Part shown: in pieces, positions 1 to 6,434 of the stretch
How the letters are laid out: every line of letters begins with the position of its first letter
Numbering within the stretch: position 1 is the first letter of the stretch
Assembly: GCA_002451555.1 (NCBI GenBank)
Contig: DKCU01000036.1
Coordinates: 1 to 25,520 of the forward strand
DNA from: Candidatus Segatella albertsiae
GTDB lineage: Bacteria > Bacteroidota > Bacteroidia > Bacteroidales > Bacteroidaceae
Reading direction: 5' to 3'
DNA: 25,520 nt
The notes under the pieces: generated by a model
Database searches by the model: none
Told to the model about the DNA's origin: nothing
The model's input: the letters and a program-made list of their open reading frames with translations, nothing else
Made by a program: the position numbers and the translations under genes

Positions 1-50
1 TATAAATAAGGTGGCAAATCTCATCATAGAGATTTGCCACCTTATTTATA
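1..50. terminator. Long perfect hairpin, probable bidirectional terminator
   Basis: Positions 1-22 and 29-50 are exact reverse complements separated by a 6-nt loop (ATCATA). The GC-richer core (GGTGGCAAATCTC) is flanked by A/T-rich ends on both sides, so it could stop transcription from the leftward HTH gene and from an unseen gene to the left. A transposon-like inverted repeat cannot be excluded because the window starts inside the feature. Confidence 0.6.
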
Positions 51-99
51 TTCTAAGATTCAAAAGAATACCTAGCCAAGCCTATTCGCCAAAAGACGA

Positions 100-339
100 T
101 TAGTCTTTAGGGTTCTTGGCGTATTCCTCAGAATACAACTTGAAGAAGTCGTATTGAAGTAATTTACAGATGTGCAAGAGCATGCCTGTATCAATGGTTG
201 ACTTGGCATAGACCTTGTAGATGTTGGTGCGATGGCATCCTAATTGCTTAGCGAGCCATACGGATGTTTTACCTTGTCTTTTGAGTTCCTGTTTTATACG
301 TTCACCAATGACTAAGGGATTGTTACCATAATGTGTCAT
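100..339 (-). CDS. Small XRE-type helix-turn-helix protein
   Basis: 79-residue protein, almost entirely one DNA-binding domain. Residues about 11-33 (IGERIKQELKRQGKTSVWLA) and the following KQLGCHRTNIYKVY form the helix-turn-helix, with R37 and N39 in the recognition helix. The tail (ICKLLQYDFFKLYSEEY) resembles the end of small Bacteroidota XRE proteins. Such proteins are usually repressors or antitoxin-like regulators. There is no effector domain, so dimeric DNA binding is the inferred role. It is transcribed leftward, divergently from the PIN module at 614-1241, with a TAnnTTTG promoter element at 382-389. Whether it controls that module is not shown. The ATG at 339 is the only good start. 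Confidence 0.8.
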   Translation of the reverse strand: MTHYGNNPLVIGERIKQELKRQGKTSVWLAKQLGCHRTNIYKVYAKSTIDTGMLLHICKLLQYDFFKLYSEEYAKNPKD

Positions 340-381
340 TTTCTTATTGCTTTTTAAATACTAATAAATTTTATTCGATTG

Positions 382-389
382 CAAAGTTA
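382..389 (-). promoter_or_regulatory. Promoter -7 element for the HTH gene
   Basis: The minus strand reads TAACTTTG here, an exact Bacteroidota -7 box (TAnnTTTG), about 43 nt ahead of the ATG at 339. No clear TTG -33 box is seen 19-21 bp upstream, so the promoter may be weak or regulated. Confidence 0.55.
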
Positions 390-541
390 CGAAATAAGGT
401 TACATATAAAAGAATTTTTTAGTAGCTAATATAACGACATGATATTAAAAAGTGTAAATGGAGTATGGTTGGTGATATGAATGTGCATGATTTGTTAAGC
501 TGATGGTCCTGTTTTTCTCCATTATTTTTTTGCTCAAAAAC

Positions 542-572
542 TTGCACGATTGGAAATAAATGTTTATCTTTG
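542..572 (+). promoter_or_regulatory. Promoter of the PIN toxin-antitoxin operon
   Basis: TTG at 542-544, a 20-bp spacer and TATCTTTG at 565-572 match the Bacteroidota primary sigma consensus. The predicted start of transcription is near 580, leaving a leader of about 35 nt before the ATG at 614. The 340-613 gap otherwise holds only the divergent promoters and AT-rich sequence. Confidence 0.7.
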
Positions 573-613
573 CTTCGTGATAATATTGTCACAAAATTTA
601 ATTTCTTTTAATT

Positions 614-835
614 ATGGCAGTTGCAGCATTAAATTCGACCCAATTGCATCTTTTGCAGATGTTTTCTTATGCTAAGAGTGATTCTGCTTTGGATAATATC
701 AAGGAGGCTTTATCAAAATACTTTGCAGATAATGTAGATGAGGCAATGGATAAATTATGGGAAGATGGAATTTGGGATGACAGCAAAAACGAAGAGATTC
801 TCCACGAACATTTAAGAACTCCTTATCATGGATAG
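614..835 (+). CDS. Putative antitoxin of a PIN-domain module
   Basis: 73-residue acidic protein directly upstream of, and overlapping by 8 bp, a PIN-domain ribonuclease gene. The middle is helical and rich in Asp/Glu (ALDNIKEALSKYF, DEAMDKLWEDGIWDD), and the C-terminus (EEILHEHLRTPYHG) resembles the flexible toxin-wrapping tail of antitoxins that partner PIN toxins. No clear ribbon-helix-helix or AbrB fold is recognisable, so the antitoxin call rests on size, charge, order and translational coupling. A consensus promoter lies at 542-572, and the pair would be one transcript ending at the hairpin at 1246-1292. Confidence 0.65.
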   Translation: MAVAALNSTQLHLLQMFSYAKSDSALDNIKEALSKYFADNVDEAMDKLWEDGIWDDSKNEEILHEHLRTPYHG

Positions 836-1241
836 AATAGTTCTTGATACGAACTGTCTTATTGCGTCTTTGTCCAAAAGGGGAAGATACTATGACATTT
901 GGAAAGGATTGCAAGAAGGTAAGTATATACTTTGTGTTTCTTCTGAGATCTTATATGAATATCAAGAAATCATAGAACAGAAAACAAATGCTTATATTGC
1001 TAATAATGTAATTCAATTTTTATTGAATAGTAAGTTTGTGCTTCTTAAAGATCCTTCTTTCAAACTAGGATTGATAGATGAAGATAAAGATGATAATAAG
1101 TTTGTGGATTGTGCAATTATGGCAGGAGCGATATTTATAGTTAGCAATGATAAACATTATAATGTGCTGAAGAGCATTAGTTTTCCGAAAATTGATGTGA
1201 TAGATATTGAGTCCTTTCTTGACTTTTTGAGAAGGCTTTGA
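828..1241 (+). CDS. PIN-domain toxin, putative ribonuclease
   Basis: 137-residue protein with a complete PIN fold signature of the 'putative toxin-antitoxin system toxin component, PIN family' group. It has D7 and N9 in the opening strand (RIVLDTNCLIASL), E44 in the second acidic position, D88/D89 and D94 (KDDNKFVDCAIMAGA), and D108 in the SNDKH motif. These acidic residues bind the Mg2+/Mn2+ used for single-strand RNA cleavage in PIN nucleases. It starts within the end of the upstream antitoxin-like gene (8-bp overlap), suggesting coupled translation. All expected active-site positions are present, so it looks functional. The target RNA cannot be told from sequence. The low GC content compared with tex or cyd fits a mobile accessory module. 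Confidence 0.85.
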   Translation: MDRIVLDTNCLIASLSKRGRYYDIWKGLQEGKYILCVSSEILYEYQEIIEQKTNAYIANNVIQFLLNSKFVLLKDPSFKLGLIDEDKDDNKFVDCAIMAGAIFIVSNDKHYNVLKSISFPKIDVIDIESFLDFLRRL

Positions 1242-1245
1242 TAAT

Positions 1246-1292
1246 AAAGCGGAGAATGCTGACCATCATGGATAAGCCTTTCTCCGCTTTTT
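1246..1292 (+). terminator. Rho-independent terminator of the PIN module
   Basis: The stem AAGCGGAGAA (from 1247) pairs with TTCTCCGCTT (to 1289) and is followed by a short T run. It begins 5 nt after the toxin stop codon. Confidence 0.75.
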
Positions 1293-1381
1293 GTGCGTTA
1301 TGGAAAATGTCTAGATGAAGATTGTTCTTTTGGAGAAAGAGCAATCTGTGTAACACCAAATACTTGAAATTGAAACAAAAT

Positions 1382-1427
1382 TGTAATCAAATGTAATGCG
1401 TGTTACAAAATAAAAGTCGTAACTTTG
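1382..1427 (+). promoter_or_regulatory. Promoter and candidate operator of the two-component operon
   Basis: TAACTTTG at 1420-1427 is a consensus -7 box. No TTG is present at the expected -33 position. Instead, TGTAAT occurs at 1382-1387 and again at 1392-1397 (10-bp period), and TTACA at 1403-1407 completes TGTAA-N6-TTACA. A direct repeat one helical turn apart, replacing the -33 box, is the usual layout of an OmpR/PhoB-family activator site, so autoregulation by the regulator at 1531 is plausible. The rest of 1242-1530 is a leader with no gene. Confidence 0.5.
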
Positions 1428-1530
1428 CAGCCGAGGAAATACCTCAGAGTCGTCTTGGGCAAAAAGTTGTTTGGCTAGGTGGCTTATATATAATAAGGTA
1501 TAGGAATATATATAATTAAGCTATAGAAAC

Positions 1531-2226
1531 ATGGAAGAGAAGAATTATAAAATCCTAGTAGTGGATGATGAGCAGGACCTCTGTGAGATTCTGAAGTTTA
1601 ATCTGGAAACGGAAGGTTATGTGGTGGAGACCGCAAACTCTGCCGAGGAAGCTTTGGAGAAGGACATCGCTTCCTTCAACATCCTGTTGCTCGACGTGAT
1701 GATGGGGGGCATGAGTGGCTTCCAATTGGCCAAGCAGTTGAAGGATAATCTTGCGACTGCCAATATTCCTATCATCTTCTTGACAGCTCGTGATACGGAG
1801 AATGATACGGTGACTGGATTCAACTTGGGGGCCGATGACTATATCTCCAAGCCTTTCTCTATCCGTGAGGTGATGGTGCGTGTGCGTGCCGTGCTTCGTC
1901 GTACTGCCGACAAGGGTGGCAAGGAGAATGAACCTACGGTGATTAGTTATCAGGGACTGGTGCTCAACCTCGACAAGAAAACTGTGAGCATCGACGGTGA
2001 GAACGTGCCTTTCACCAAGACTGAGTTCGAACTTCTTCGTCTCTTGCTGGAGGAGAAGGGCAGGGTGTTCTCCCGTCAGGAACTCATCGACCGTGTTTGG
2101 CCTAAGGATGTGTTGGTGCTCGACCGTACTGTGGATGTCAACATCACTCGCATGAGAAAGAAAATCGGTAAGTTTGCCAAGTGCATCGTCACCCGATTAG
2201 GATTCGGATATTATTTTGACGCATAG
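1531..2226 (+). CDS. OmpR/PhoB-family response regulator
   Basis: 231-residue two-domain transcription factor. The receiver domain covers residues about 7-123, with acidic pocket D12/D13, phospho-acceptor D55 (LLLDVMMGGMSG), switch T85 (IIFLTARD) and K107 (DDYISKPF). A winged-helix DNA-binding domain follows at about 138-230, with the typical TKTEFELLRLL and RTVDVNITRMRKKIG segments. Phosphorylation by the kinase encoded next (2301-3797) is expected to promote dimerisation and DNA binding. The stimulus is unknown. The domain layout matches PhoB-type regulators, but nothing nearby ties it to phosphate. All catalytic residues are intact. The start is the first ATG after a consensus promoter. 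The promoter region carries repeats that may be its own binding site. Confidence 0.93.
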   Translation: MEEKNYKILVVDDEQDLCEILKFNLETEGYVVETANSAEEALEKDIASFNILLLDVMMGGMSGFQLAKQLKDNLATANIPIIFLTARDTENDTVTGFNLGADDYISKPFSIREVMVRVRAVLRRTADKGGKENEPTVISYQGLVLNLDKKTVSIDGENVPFTKTEFELLRLLLEEKGRVFSRQELIDRVWPKDVLVLDRTVDVNITRMRKKIGKFAKCIVTRLGFGYYFDA

Positions 2227-2227
2227 G

Positions 2228-2265
2228 ATTTAAGTGAAGAGTGAAGAACGAAGAGTGAAGAATTC
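2228..2265. repeat. Dispersed repeat, copy 1 (GTGAAGAGTGAAGAA type)
   Basis: This 38-bp stretch begins one base after the regulator stop codon and is identical to 9225-9262. A shortened copy lies at 25222-25242. The core is made of GAAGAGTGAAGAA-like units. It is intergenic and separates the regulator gene from its kinase. Confidence 0.75.
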
Positions 2266-2300
2266 GATACTCGACGTTTCGGGTTTTAAATGCTACAAGT

Positions 2301-3797
2301 ATGTTTAAGATAAATAATGTAGGTAGGAAGTTGTATTTCAGCGTGCTGACGGTGTTCCTCGTGTTCGCCGTCAGTTTTATCGTGTTCCAGCAGACACGAG
2401 AGAAACAGTTCAAGGTAAGCACATTGACTTTGAAACTTGCTAATTACAACGAATTGCTGGCAGAGGACTTGGAACTTTCTTCATCCAATGGTATCTTGAT
2501 GGAGGATAGCGTGAGTGCCAAGGGTACAAGCCTGCCAGGAGATAGTGTGAAACTTGTGGATAGTGTGCGTGTGGCGGAAGCAAAGTTGGAAACTTTCGTC
2601 AAGGAACACGAGAGCAAGGACTTGCGTGTAACCTTAGTGCGCCCTGATGGAAAGGTGGTGTTCGACAACATGAGTCGTGACTATCGCCATTTTGCTAATC
2701 ATGCCAAGCGTGCGGAAATCGCCGAGGCTCTGAAAACAGGGCAGGGGTCGAGCGTCGAGAGACAGTCGAAGACCTTGAAGCATGATTACTTCTATGTGGC
2801 TTCCTACTTCCCGAAAAGCCAGCTTATCATCCGTACTGCGTTGCCTTACAATGATGACCTGGCAAAGTCGCTACAGGCTGACCAACATTACATCTGGTTT
2901 GCCATTGCCGCCATCATCATACTGACTATCGTGCTCTATCGTTTCACCGATCGTTTGGGTAAGAATATCTCCAAACTCCGTATCTTCGCCTATAAGGCCG
3001 ACCATAACGAGAGCTTGGAGATAGAGGACTTGGCTAAGTTTCCGAGTGATGAACTGGGTGAAATCGCCGAGCGCATCATCAAGATGTACAAGCGCATCCA
3101 AACGACTCGCAAGGAGCAAGACATCCTGAAGCGTCAACTAACCCAGAATATCGCCCATGAACTGAAGACTCCTGTGGCAAGCATACAAGGTTATTTGGAG
3201 ACTATTCTCGACAATCCGCATATCAGTGAGGATATGAAGGAGCAGTTCTTGCAGCGTTGTTATGCTCAGAGTGAACGACTCACCTCGTTGCTGAGGGACA
3301 TCTCGACATTGAACCGCTTGGACGATGGCTCTGACATGATAGATTTCGAAGCGGTGGATATTACGCAGATGGTGGGCGACATCATGAGAGAGACTGCCTT
3401 GGAGCGAGAGGAGCGCAAGATGAGTTTCCACAATCTCCTGCCTGAGCGTATCGTAGTAAAGGGAAACCGAAGTTTGCTCTACAGCGTGTTCCGCAACCTC
3501 ACCGATAATGCCATCGCTTATGCTGGCGAGGGAACGACCATCACGCTCGAAGGCAATGAAATCGGCAACAAGTGGCATTTCATCTTCCGAGATAACGGAC
3601 AAGGTGTGCCACCGGAGCACCTGCCTCGTCTCTTCGAACGATTCTATCGAGTGGATAAAGGACGCAGTCGCAAGATGGGAGGTACTGGATTGGGACTTGC
3701 CATCGTCAAGAATGCGATTCTCTTGCATGGAGGTACTATCCGGGTTAATAATCTGCCGGAAGGTGGATTGAAGTTTGAGTTTACGATTAAGAAGTAA
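2301..3797 (+). CDS. Membrane sensor histidine kinase
   Basis: 498-residue transmembrane kinase that partners the regulator just upstream (74-bp gap containing a repeat). The first membrane helix is at residues about 10-28, an extracytoplasmic sensor region of about 165 residues follows, and the second helix is at about 196-215. A HAMP-like linker then leads to the HisKA domain with phospho-acceptor H286 in the H-box (NIAHELKTPVASIQGYL). The ATPase domain shows the N-box (N399, RNLTDNAIAYA), G1 (D431, DNGQGVPP), the F-box (LFERFYRVD) and G2 (G461, GTGLGL). It autophosphorylates and transfers phosphate to D55 of the regulator. The periplasmic domain contains RVTLVRPDGKVVFDN, the strand pattern of a PAS/CACHE-like sensor, but the ligand is unknown. 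The gene ends before a strong terminator at 3825-3869. Confidence 0.93.
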   Translation: MFKINNVGRKLYFSVLTVFLVFAVSFIVFQQTREKQFKVSTLTLKLANYNELLAEDLELSSSNGILMEDSVSAKGTSLPGDSVKLVDSVRVAEAKLETFVKEHESKDLRVTLVRPDGKVVFDNMSRDYRHFANHAKRAEIAEALKTGQGSSVERQSKTLKHDYFYVASYFPKSQLIIRTALPYNDDLAKSLQADQHYIWFAIAAIIILTIVLYRFTDRLGKNISKLRIFAYKADHNESLEIEDLAKFPSDELGEIAERIIKMYKRIQTTRKEQDILKRQLTQNIAHELKTPVASIQGYLETILDNPHISEDMKEQFLQRCYAQSERLTSLLRDISTLNRLDDGSDMIDFEAVDITQMVGDIMRETALEREERKMSFHNLLPERIVVKGNRSLLYSVFRNLTDNAIAYAGEGTTITLEGNEIGNKWHFIFRDNGQGVPPEHLPRLFERFYRVDKGRSRKMGGTGLGLAIVKNAILLHGGTIRVNNLPEGGLKFEFTIKK

Positions 3798-3824
3798 AGG
3801 TGGAAGTGAACGAAAGAGGAATGA

Positions 3825-3869
3825 AGATGGTTTCTTTGCCAAAACGATAGCAAAGAAACCATCTTTTTA
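3825..3869 (+). terminator. Terminator of the two-component operon
   Basis: A 16-bp perfect stem (AAGATGGTTTCTTTGC with GCAAAGAAACCATCTT) is followed by a T run, about 27 nt past the kinase stop codon. Confidence 0.85.
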
Positions 3870-3911
3870 GTTTTAATTTTCTGTTAAGCTTAAAAAATAG
3901 TGGAAAAAATT

Positions 3912-3941
3912 TTGAAGTACCAATTATTCGTTGTACTTTTG
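3912..3941 (+). promoter_or_regulatory. Promoter of the 33-residue membrane peptide gene
   Basis: TTG at 3912-3914, a 19-bp spacer and TACTTTTG at 3934-3941 give a consensus Bacteroidota promoter between two terminators. This shows that the short unit behind it is transcribed on its own. Confidence 0.7.
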
Positions 3942-3985
3942 CAGTATTAAGAAGAACTAAATAAGAAAAGAAAAAATAAATATTT

Positions 3986-4087
3986 ATGGCAACAATTGCA
4001 ATTTGTGCATATTTATGCTTGGTAGCGATTATTGGAGTCGTCTATTCTGAATACCAAGACAGAAAGAAAATGAAAAAGCAATCTTAA
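3986..4087 (+). CDS. Small single-pass membrane protein, 33 residues
   Basis: ATG at 3986 opens a 33-codon frame ending in TAA at 4085-4087. The first 20 residues (MATIAICAYLCLVAIIGVVY) form one hydrophobic helix containing two cysteines. The last 13 are polar and basic (SEYQDRKKMKKQS), predicting an N-out, C-in membrane peptide by the positive-inside rule. The gene has its own promoter (3912-3941), a roughly 38-nt leader and its own terminator (4103-4136), so the region is a compact transcription unit rather than spacer. The family is not recognised. It lacks the conserved N-terminal tryptophan of CydX, and the cyd genes lie far away. An alternative is a regulatory RNA with a chance frame, but the hydrophobic-then-basic pattern argues for a real peptide. 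Confidence 0.6.
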   Translation: MATIAICAYLCLVAIIGVVYSEYQDRKKMKKQS

Positions 4088-4102
4088 GAACAAACGAAAA
4101 GG

Positions 4103-4136
4103 AGCGAAGGAAGCTTGAAGGCATCCTCCGCTTTTT
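4103..4136 (+). terminator. Terminator of the small membrane peptide gene
   Basis: AGCGAAGGA (4103-4111) pairs with TCCTCCGCT (4124-4132) with one mismatch, followed by TTTTTA. It lies 15 nt after the peptide stop codon and 30 nt before tex. Confidence 0.65.
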
Positions 4137-4165
4137 ATTTGCAGAAATAAAAAATATAATAATAG

Positions 4166-6298
4166 ATGAATCAATTTACAAAGATAATTGCTGCCCAGCT
4201 CAATCTACGTGAGCAGGCAGTGGAGAATACATTGGAGTTGCTGGAGGAGGGATGCACCATCCCTTTCATCTCCCGCTACCGTAAGGAGAAGACCGGCAAC
4301 CTCGATGAAGTGAATATCGAGGCTATCGCCCAGGCAGGCGAGAAGTTCAAGGAGATGGCTAAGCGTAAGGAGACTATCCTGAAGACCATCGACGAGCAGG
4401 GCAAGTTGACCGATGAACTGAAAAAGCGCATCGACGACTGTTGGAATGCTACGGAGTTGGAGGATATTTACTTGCCTTTCAAGCCGAAACGCAGAACTCG
4501 TGCGCAGGTGGCTCGTGAGGCAGGACTGGAACCTTTGGCACAGCTTATCCTTCTACAGCGTGAGAACAACCCTTTGCAAGCAGCTAAGAAGTTTGTGGGC
4601 GAGAAGGTTAAGGACGTGGAGGCTGCCATCCAAGGGGCCAAGGACATCATCGCCGAGACCATCAGTGAGAATGAGTTCACCCGTAACTCTGTGCGTCAGA
4701 GATACAAGCATGGTGCCATCATTACTTCGAAGGTTATCGCCAAGAAGAAGGATGAGGAAGAGGCACAGCGCTTCTCCGACTATTTCGACTTCTCGGAACC
4801 TTTGAAGAAGTGCTCCTCCCATCGCTTGTTGGCGATGCGTCGTGGCGAGGCTGCTGGATTCTTGCGTGTCAGCATCTCCTGTGATGAGGAAGAGGCAACG
4901 GATAGACTGAAACAACGCTATGTACGTGGCAATGGTGAGGCTTCGAAGATGGTGACCGAGGCTGTGGAGGATGCCTTCAAGCGATTGGTAAACCCGAGCA
5001 TCGAGACCGAGTTTGCGGCACTCAGCAAGCAGAAGGCCGACGAGGAGGCTATCGCTGTGTTTGCAGAGAACCTTCGCCAGTTGCTCTTGGCGGCTCCGTT
5101 GGGACAGAAGCGAGTGATGGCTGTCGATCCTGGTTTCGCCAATGGTTGCAAGACTTGCTGCCTCGATGCCCAGGGCAACCTTATCCACCACGAAATTGTT
5201 TATCCTCATCCTCCTCGCAATAAGAAGGCTGAGGCTACAGCTGCCTTGCAACGTATGGTGAAGATGTATCATGTGGAGGCAATGGCTGTGGGCAATGGTA
5301 CGGCAAGTCGTGAGACCAGCGACTGGTTGCATGGCATCAGTTTTCCACACCCTGTGGATATCTATGTGGTGAGCGAGGATGGCGCTTCCATCTATTCTGC
5401 TTCGAAGATTGCCAGGGACGAGTTCCCTGATGAGGATGTGACTGTGCGTGGTGCCGTGAGTATCGGTCGTCGCTTGATGGACCCATTGGCGGAATTGGTA
5501 AAAATAGACCCGAAGAGTATCGGAGTTGGTCAGTATCAGCATGATGTCGATCAGAGCCAGTTGAAGAAGAGCCTCGATACGGTGGTGATGAGTTGTGTGA
5601 ACTCGGTGGGAGTGAACCTCAATACGGCTTCGCAGCATCTTTTGACCTACGTGAGTGGTCTCGGACCTACACTTGCTAAGAATATCGTGGAATATCGCAA
5701 GGAAAACGGTGCTTTCAGTTCTCGTGCTCAATTGAAGAAGGTACCTCGCTTGGGACCATCGGCTTATGAGCAGTGTGCGGGCTTCCTCCGCATTCCTGGA
5801 GCCAAGAATCCTTTGGACAACAGTGCCGTGCATCCGGAGCGTTACGCCCTTGTGGAGCAGATGGCGAAAGACCAAGGGGTGACGGTGAAGCAACTGGTGG
5901 AGGACAAGGCTCTCCAGAAGAAGATAGACATCAAGAAGTATGTGAGCAAAGAGGTGGGCATGCCTACCTTGACCGATATCATGGCTGAGCTCGATAAGCC
6001 GGGACTCGACCCTCGTGGCGAGGTGGAGAAATTCGAGTTTGATGCAAGCATCAAGGAGATTGAGGATTTGCACGTTGGAATGGTAGTGCCAGGCATCGTA
6101 ACCAATATCACCAATTTTGGTGCCTTCGTCGATATAGGTGTACACAATGATGGCTTGGTGCATATCTCGCAACTCGCAGATAGATACGTGAGCGATCCTA
6201 ATGATGTCGTGAAGCTCCATGAGCACGTGATGGTGCGAGTCACCGATGTCGATTTGAAGCGCAAACGTATTGCTTTGTCCATGAAAGGAGTGAAGTAG
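4166..6298 (+). CDS. tex: Tex, RNA-binding transcription accessory protein
   Basis: 710-residue protein, the usual length of bacterial Tex/Spt6-core proteins. It has the Tex N-terminal helical region (IPFISRYRKEKTGNLDE near residue 31, ATELEDIYLPFKPKRRT near 94), a YqgF/RNase H-like domain opening at D321 (VMAVDPGFANGCKT), tandem helix-hairpin-helix motifs at about 490-560 (TYVSGLGPTLAKNIVEYR, LKKVPRLGPSAYEQCAGF) and a C-terminal S1 domain at about 636-708 (GIVTNITNFGAFVDIG, DGLVHISQLAD). Tex is a conserved cytoplasmic nucleic-acid-binding protein linked to transcription elongation and RNA turnover. All domains are complete. No consensus promoter is seen in the 30 nt after the preceding terminator, so expression may depend on read-through or on a divergent promoter. 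A terminator follows at 6320-6344. Confidence 0.97.
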   Translation: MNQFTKIIAAQLNLREQAVENTLELLEEGCTIPFISRYRKEKTGNLDEVNIEAIAQAGEKFKEMAKRKETILKTIDEQGKLTDELKKRIDDCWNATELEDIYLPFKPKRRTRAQVAREAGLEPLAQLILLQRENNPLQAAKKFVGEKVKDVEAAIQGAKDIIAETISENEFTRNSVRQRYKHGAIITSKVIAKKKDEEEAQRFSDYFDFSEPLKKCSSHRLLAMRRGEAAGFLRVSISCDEEEATDRLKQRYVRGNGEASKMVTEAVEDAFKRLVNPSIETEFAALSKQKADEEAIAVFAENLRQLLLAAPLGQKRVMAVDPGFANGCKTCCLDAQGNLIHHEIVYPHPPRNKKAEATAALQRMVKMYHVEAMAVGNGTASRETSDWLHGISFPHPVDIYVVSEDGASIYSASKIARDEFPDEDVTVRGAVSIGRRLMDPLAELVKIDPKSIGVGQYQHDVDQSQLKKSLDTVVMSCVNSVGVNLNTASQHLLTYVSGLGPTLAKNIVEYRKENGAFSSRAQLKKVPRLGPSAYEQCAGFLRIPGAKNPLDNSAVHPERYALVEQMAKDQGVTVKQLVEDKALQKKIDIKKYVSKEVGMPTLTDIMAELDKPGLDPRGEVEKFEFDASIKEIEDLHVGMVVPGIVTNITNFGAFVDIGVHNDGLVHISQLADRYVSDPNDVVKLHEHVMVRVTDVDLKRKRIALSMKGVK

Positions 6299-6319
6299 AT
6301 TATCATCATGATATAGTTA

Positions 6320-6344
6320 AAAAGCCCTCGTGAGAGGGCTTTTG
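6320..6344 (+). terminator. Terminator of tex
   Basis: AAAAGCCCTC and GAGGGCTTTT form a 10-bp stem around a GTGA tetraloop, with the 3' arm running into a T-rich tail. It starts 21 nt after the tex stop codon. Confidence 0.9.
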
Positions 6345-6365
6345 TCTTTTAGACTTATTCTAAAT

Positions 6366-6412
6366 TACCTACTTGTAGGTATTGCGTAATTATTCTTTTC
6401 ATCGTAACTTTG
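6366..6412 (+). promoter_or_regulatory. Promoter with abutting palindromic operator, TonB receptor operon
   Basis: TTG at 6382-6384, a 20-bp spacer and TAACTTTG at 6405-6412 form a consensus promoter. Directly upstream, 6366-6381 is the palindrome TACCTAC-TT-GTAGGTA, whose last base touches the -33 box. A dimeric repressor bound there would block sigma contact. The regulator cannot be named from this window. Confidence 0.7.
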
Positions 6413-6434
6413 CAGCCGAATTCTATATCATATA

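Noticed and set aside
3138..3842. 234-codon antisense frame over the kinase
   Set aside because: Covers the conserved H-box and ATPase domain of the sense gene. It has no independent support and its start runs into the terminator.
3986..4087. CydX as identity of the 33-residue peptide
   Set aside because: It lacks the N-terminal tryptophan and the conserved glycine context of CydX and lies 13 kb from cydAB.
4553..6226. Open frame of 557 codons antisense to tex
   Set aside because: It lies wholly opposite a complete, domain-rich gene. Its His/Leu/Arg-rich composition is that of a mirror frame, and it has no promoter or recognisable domain.
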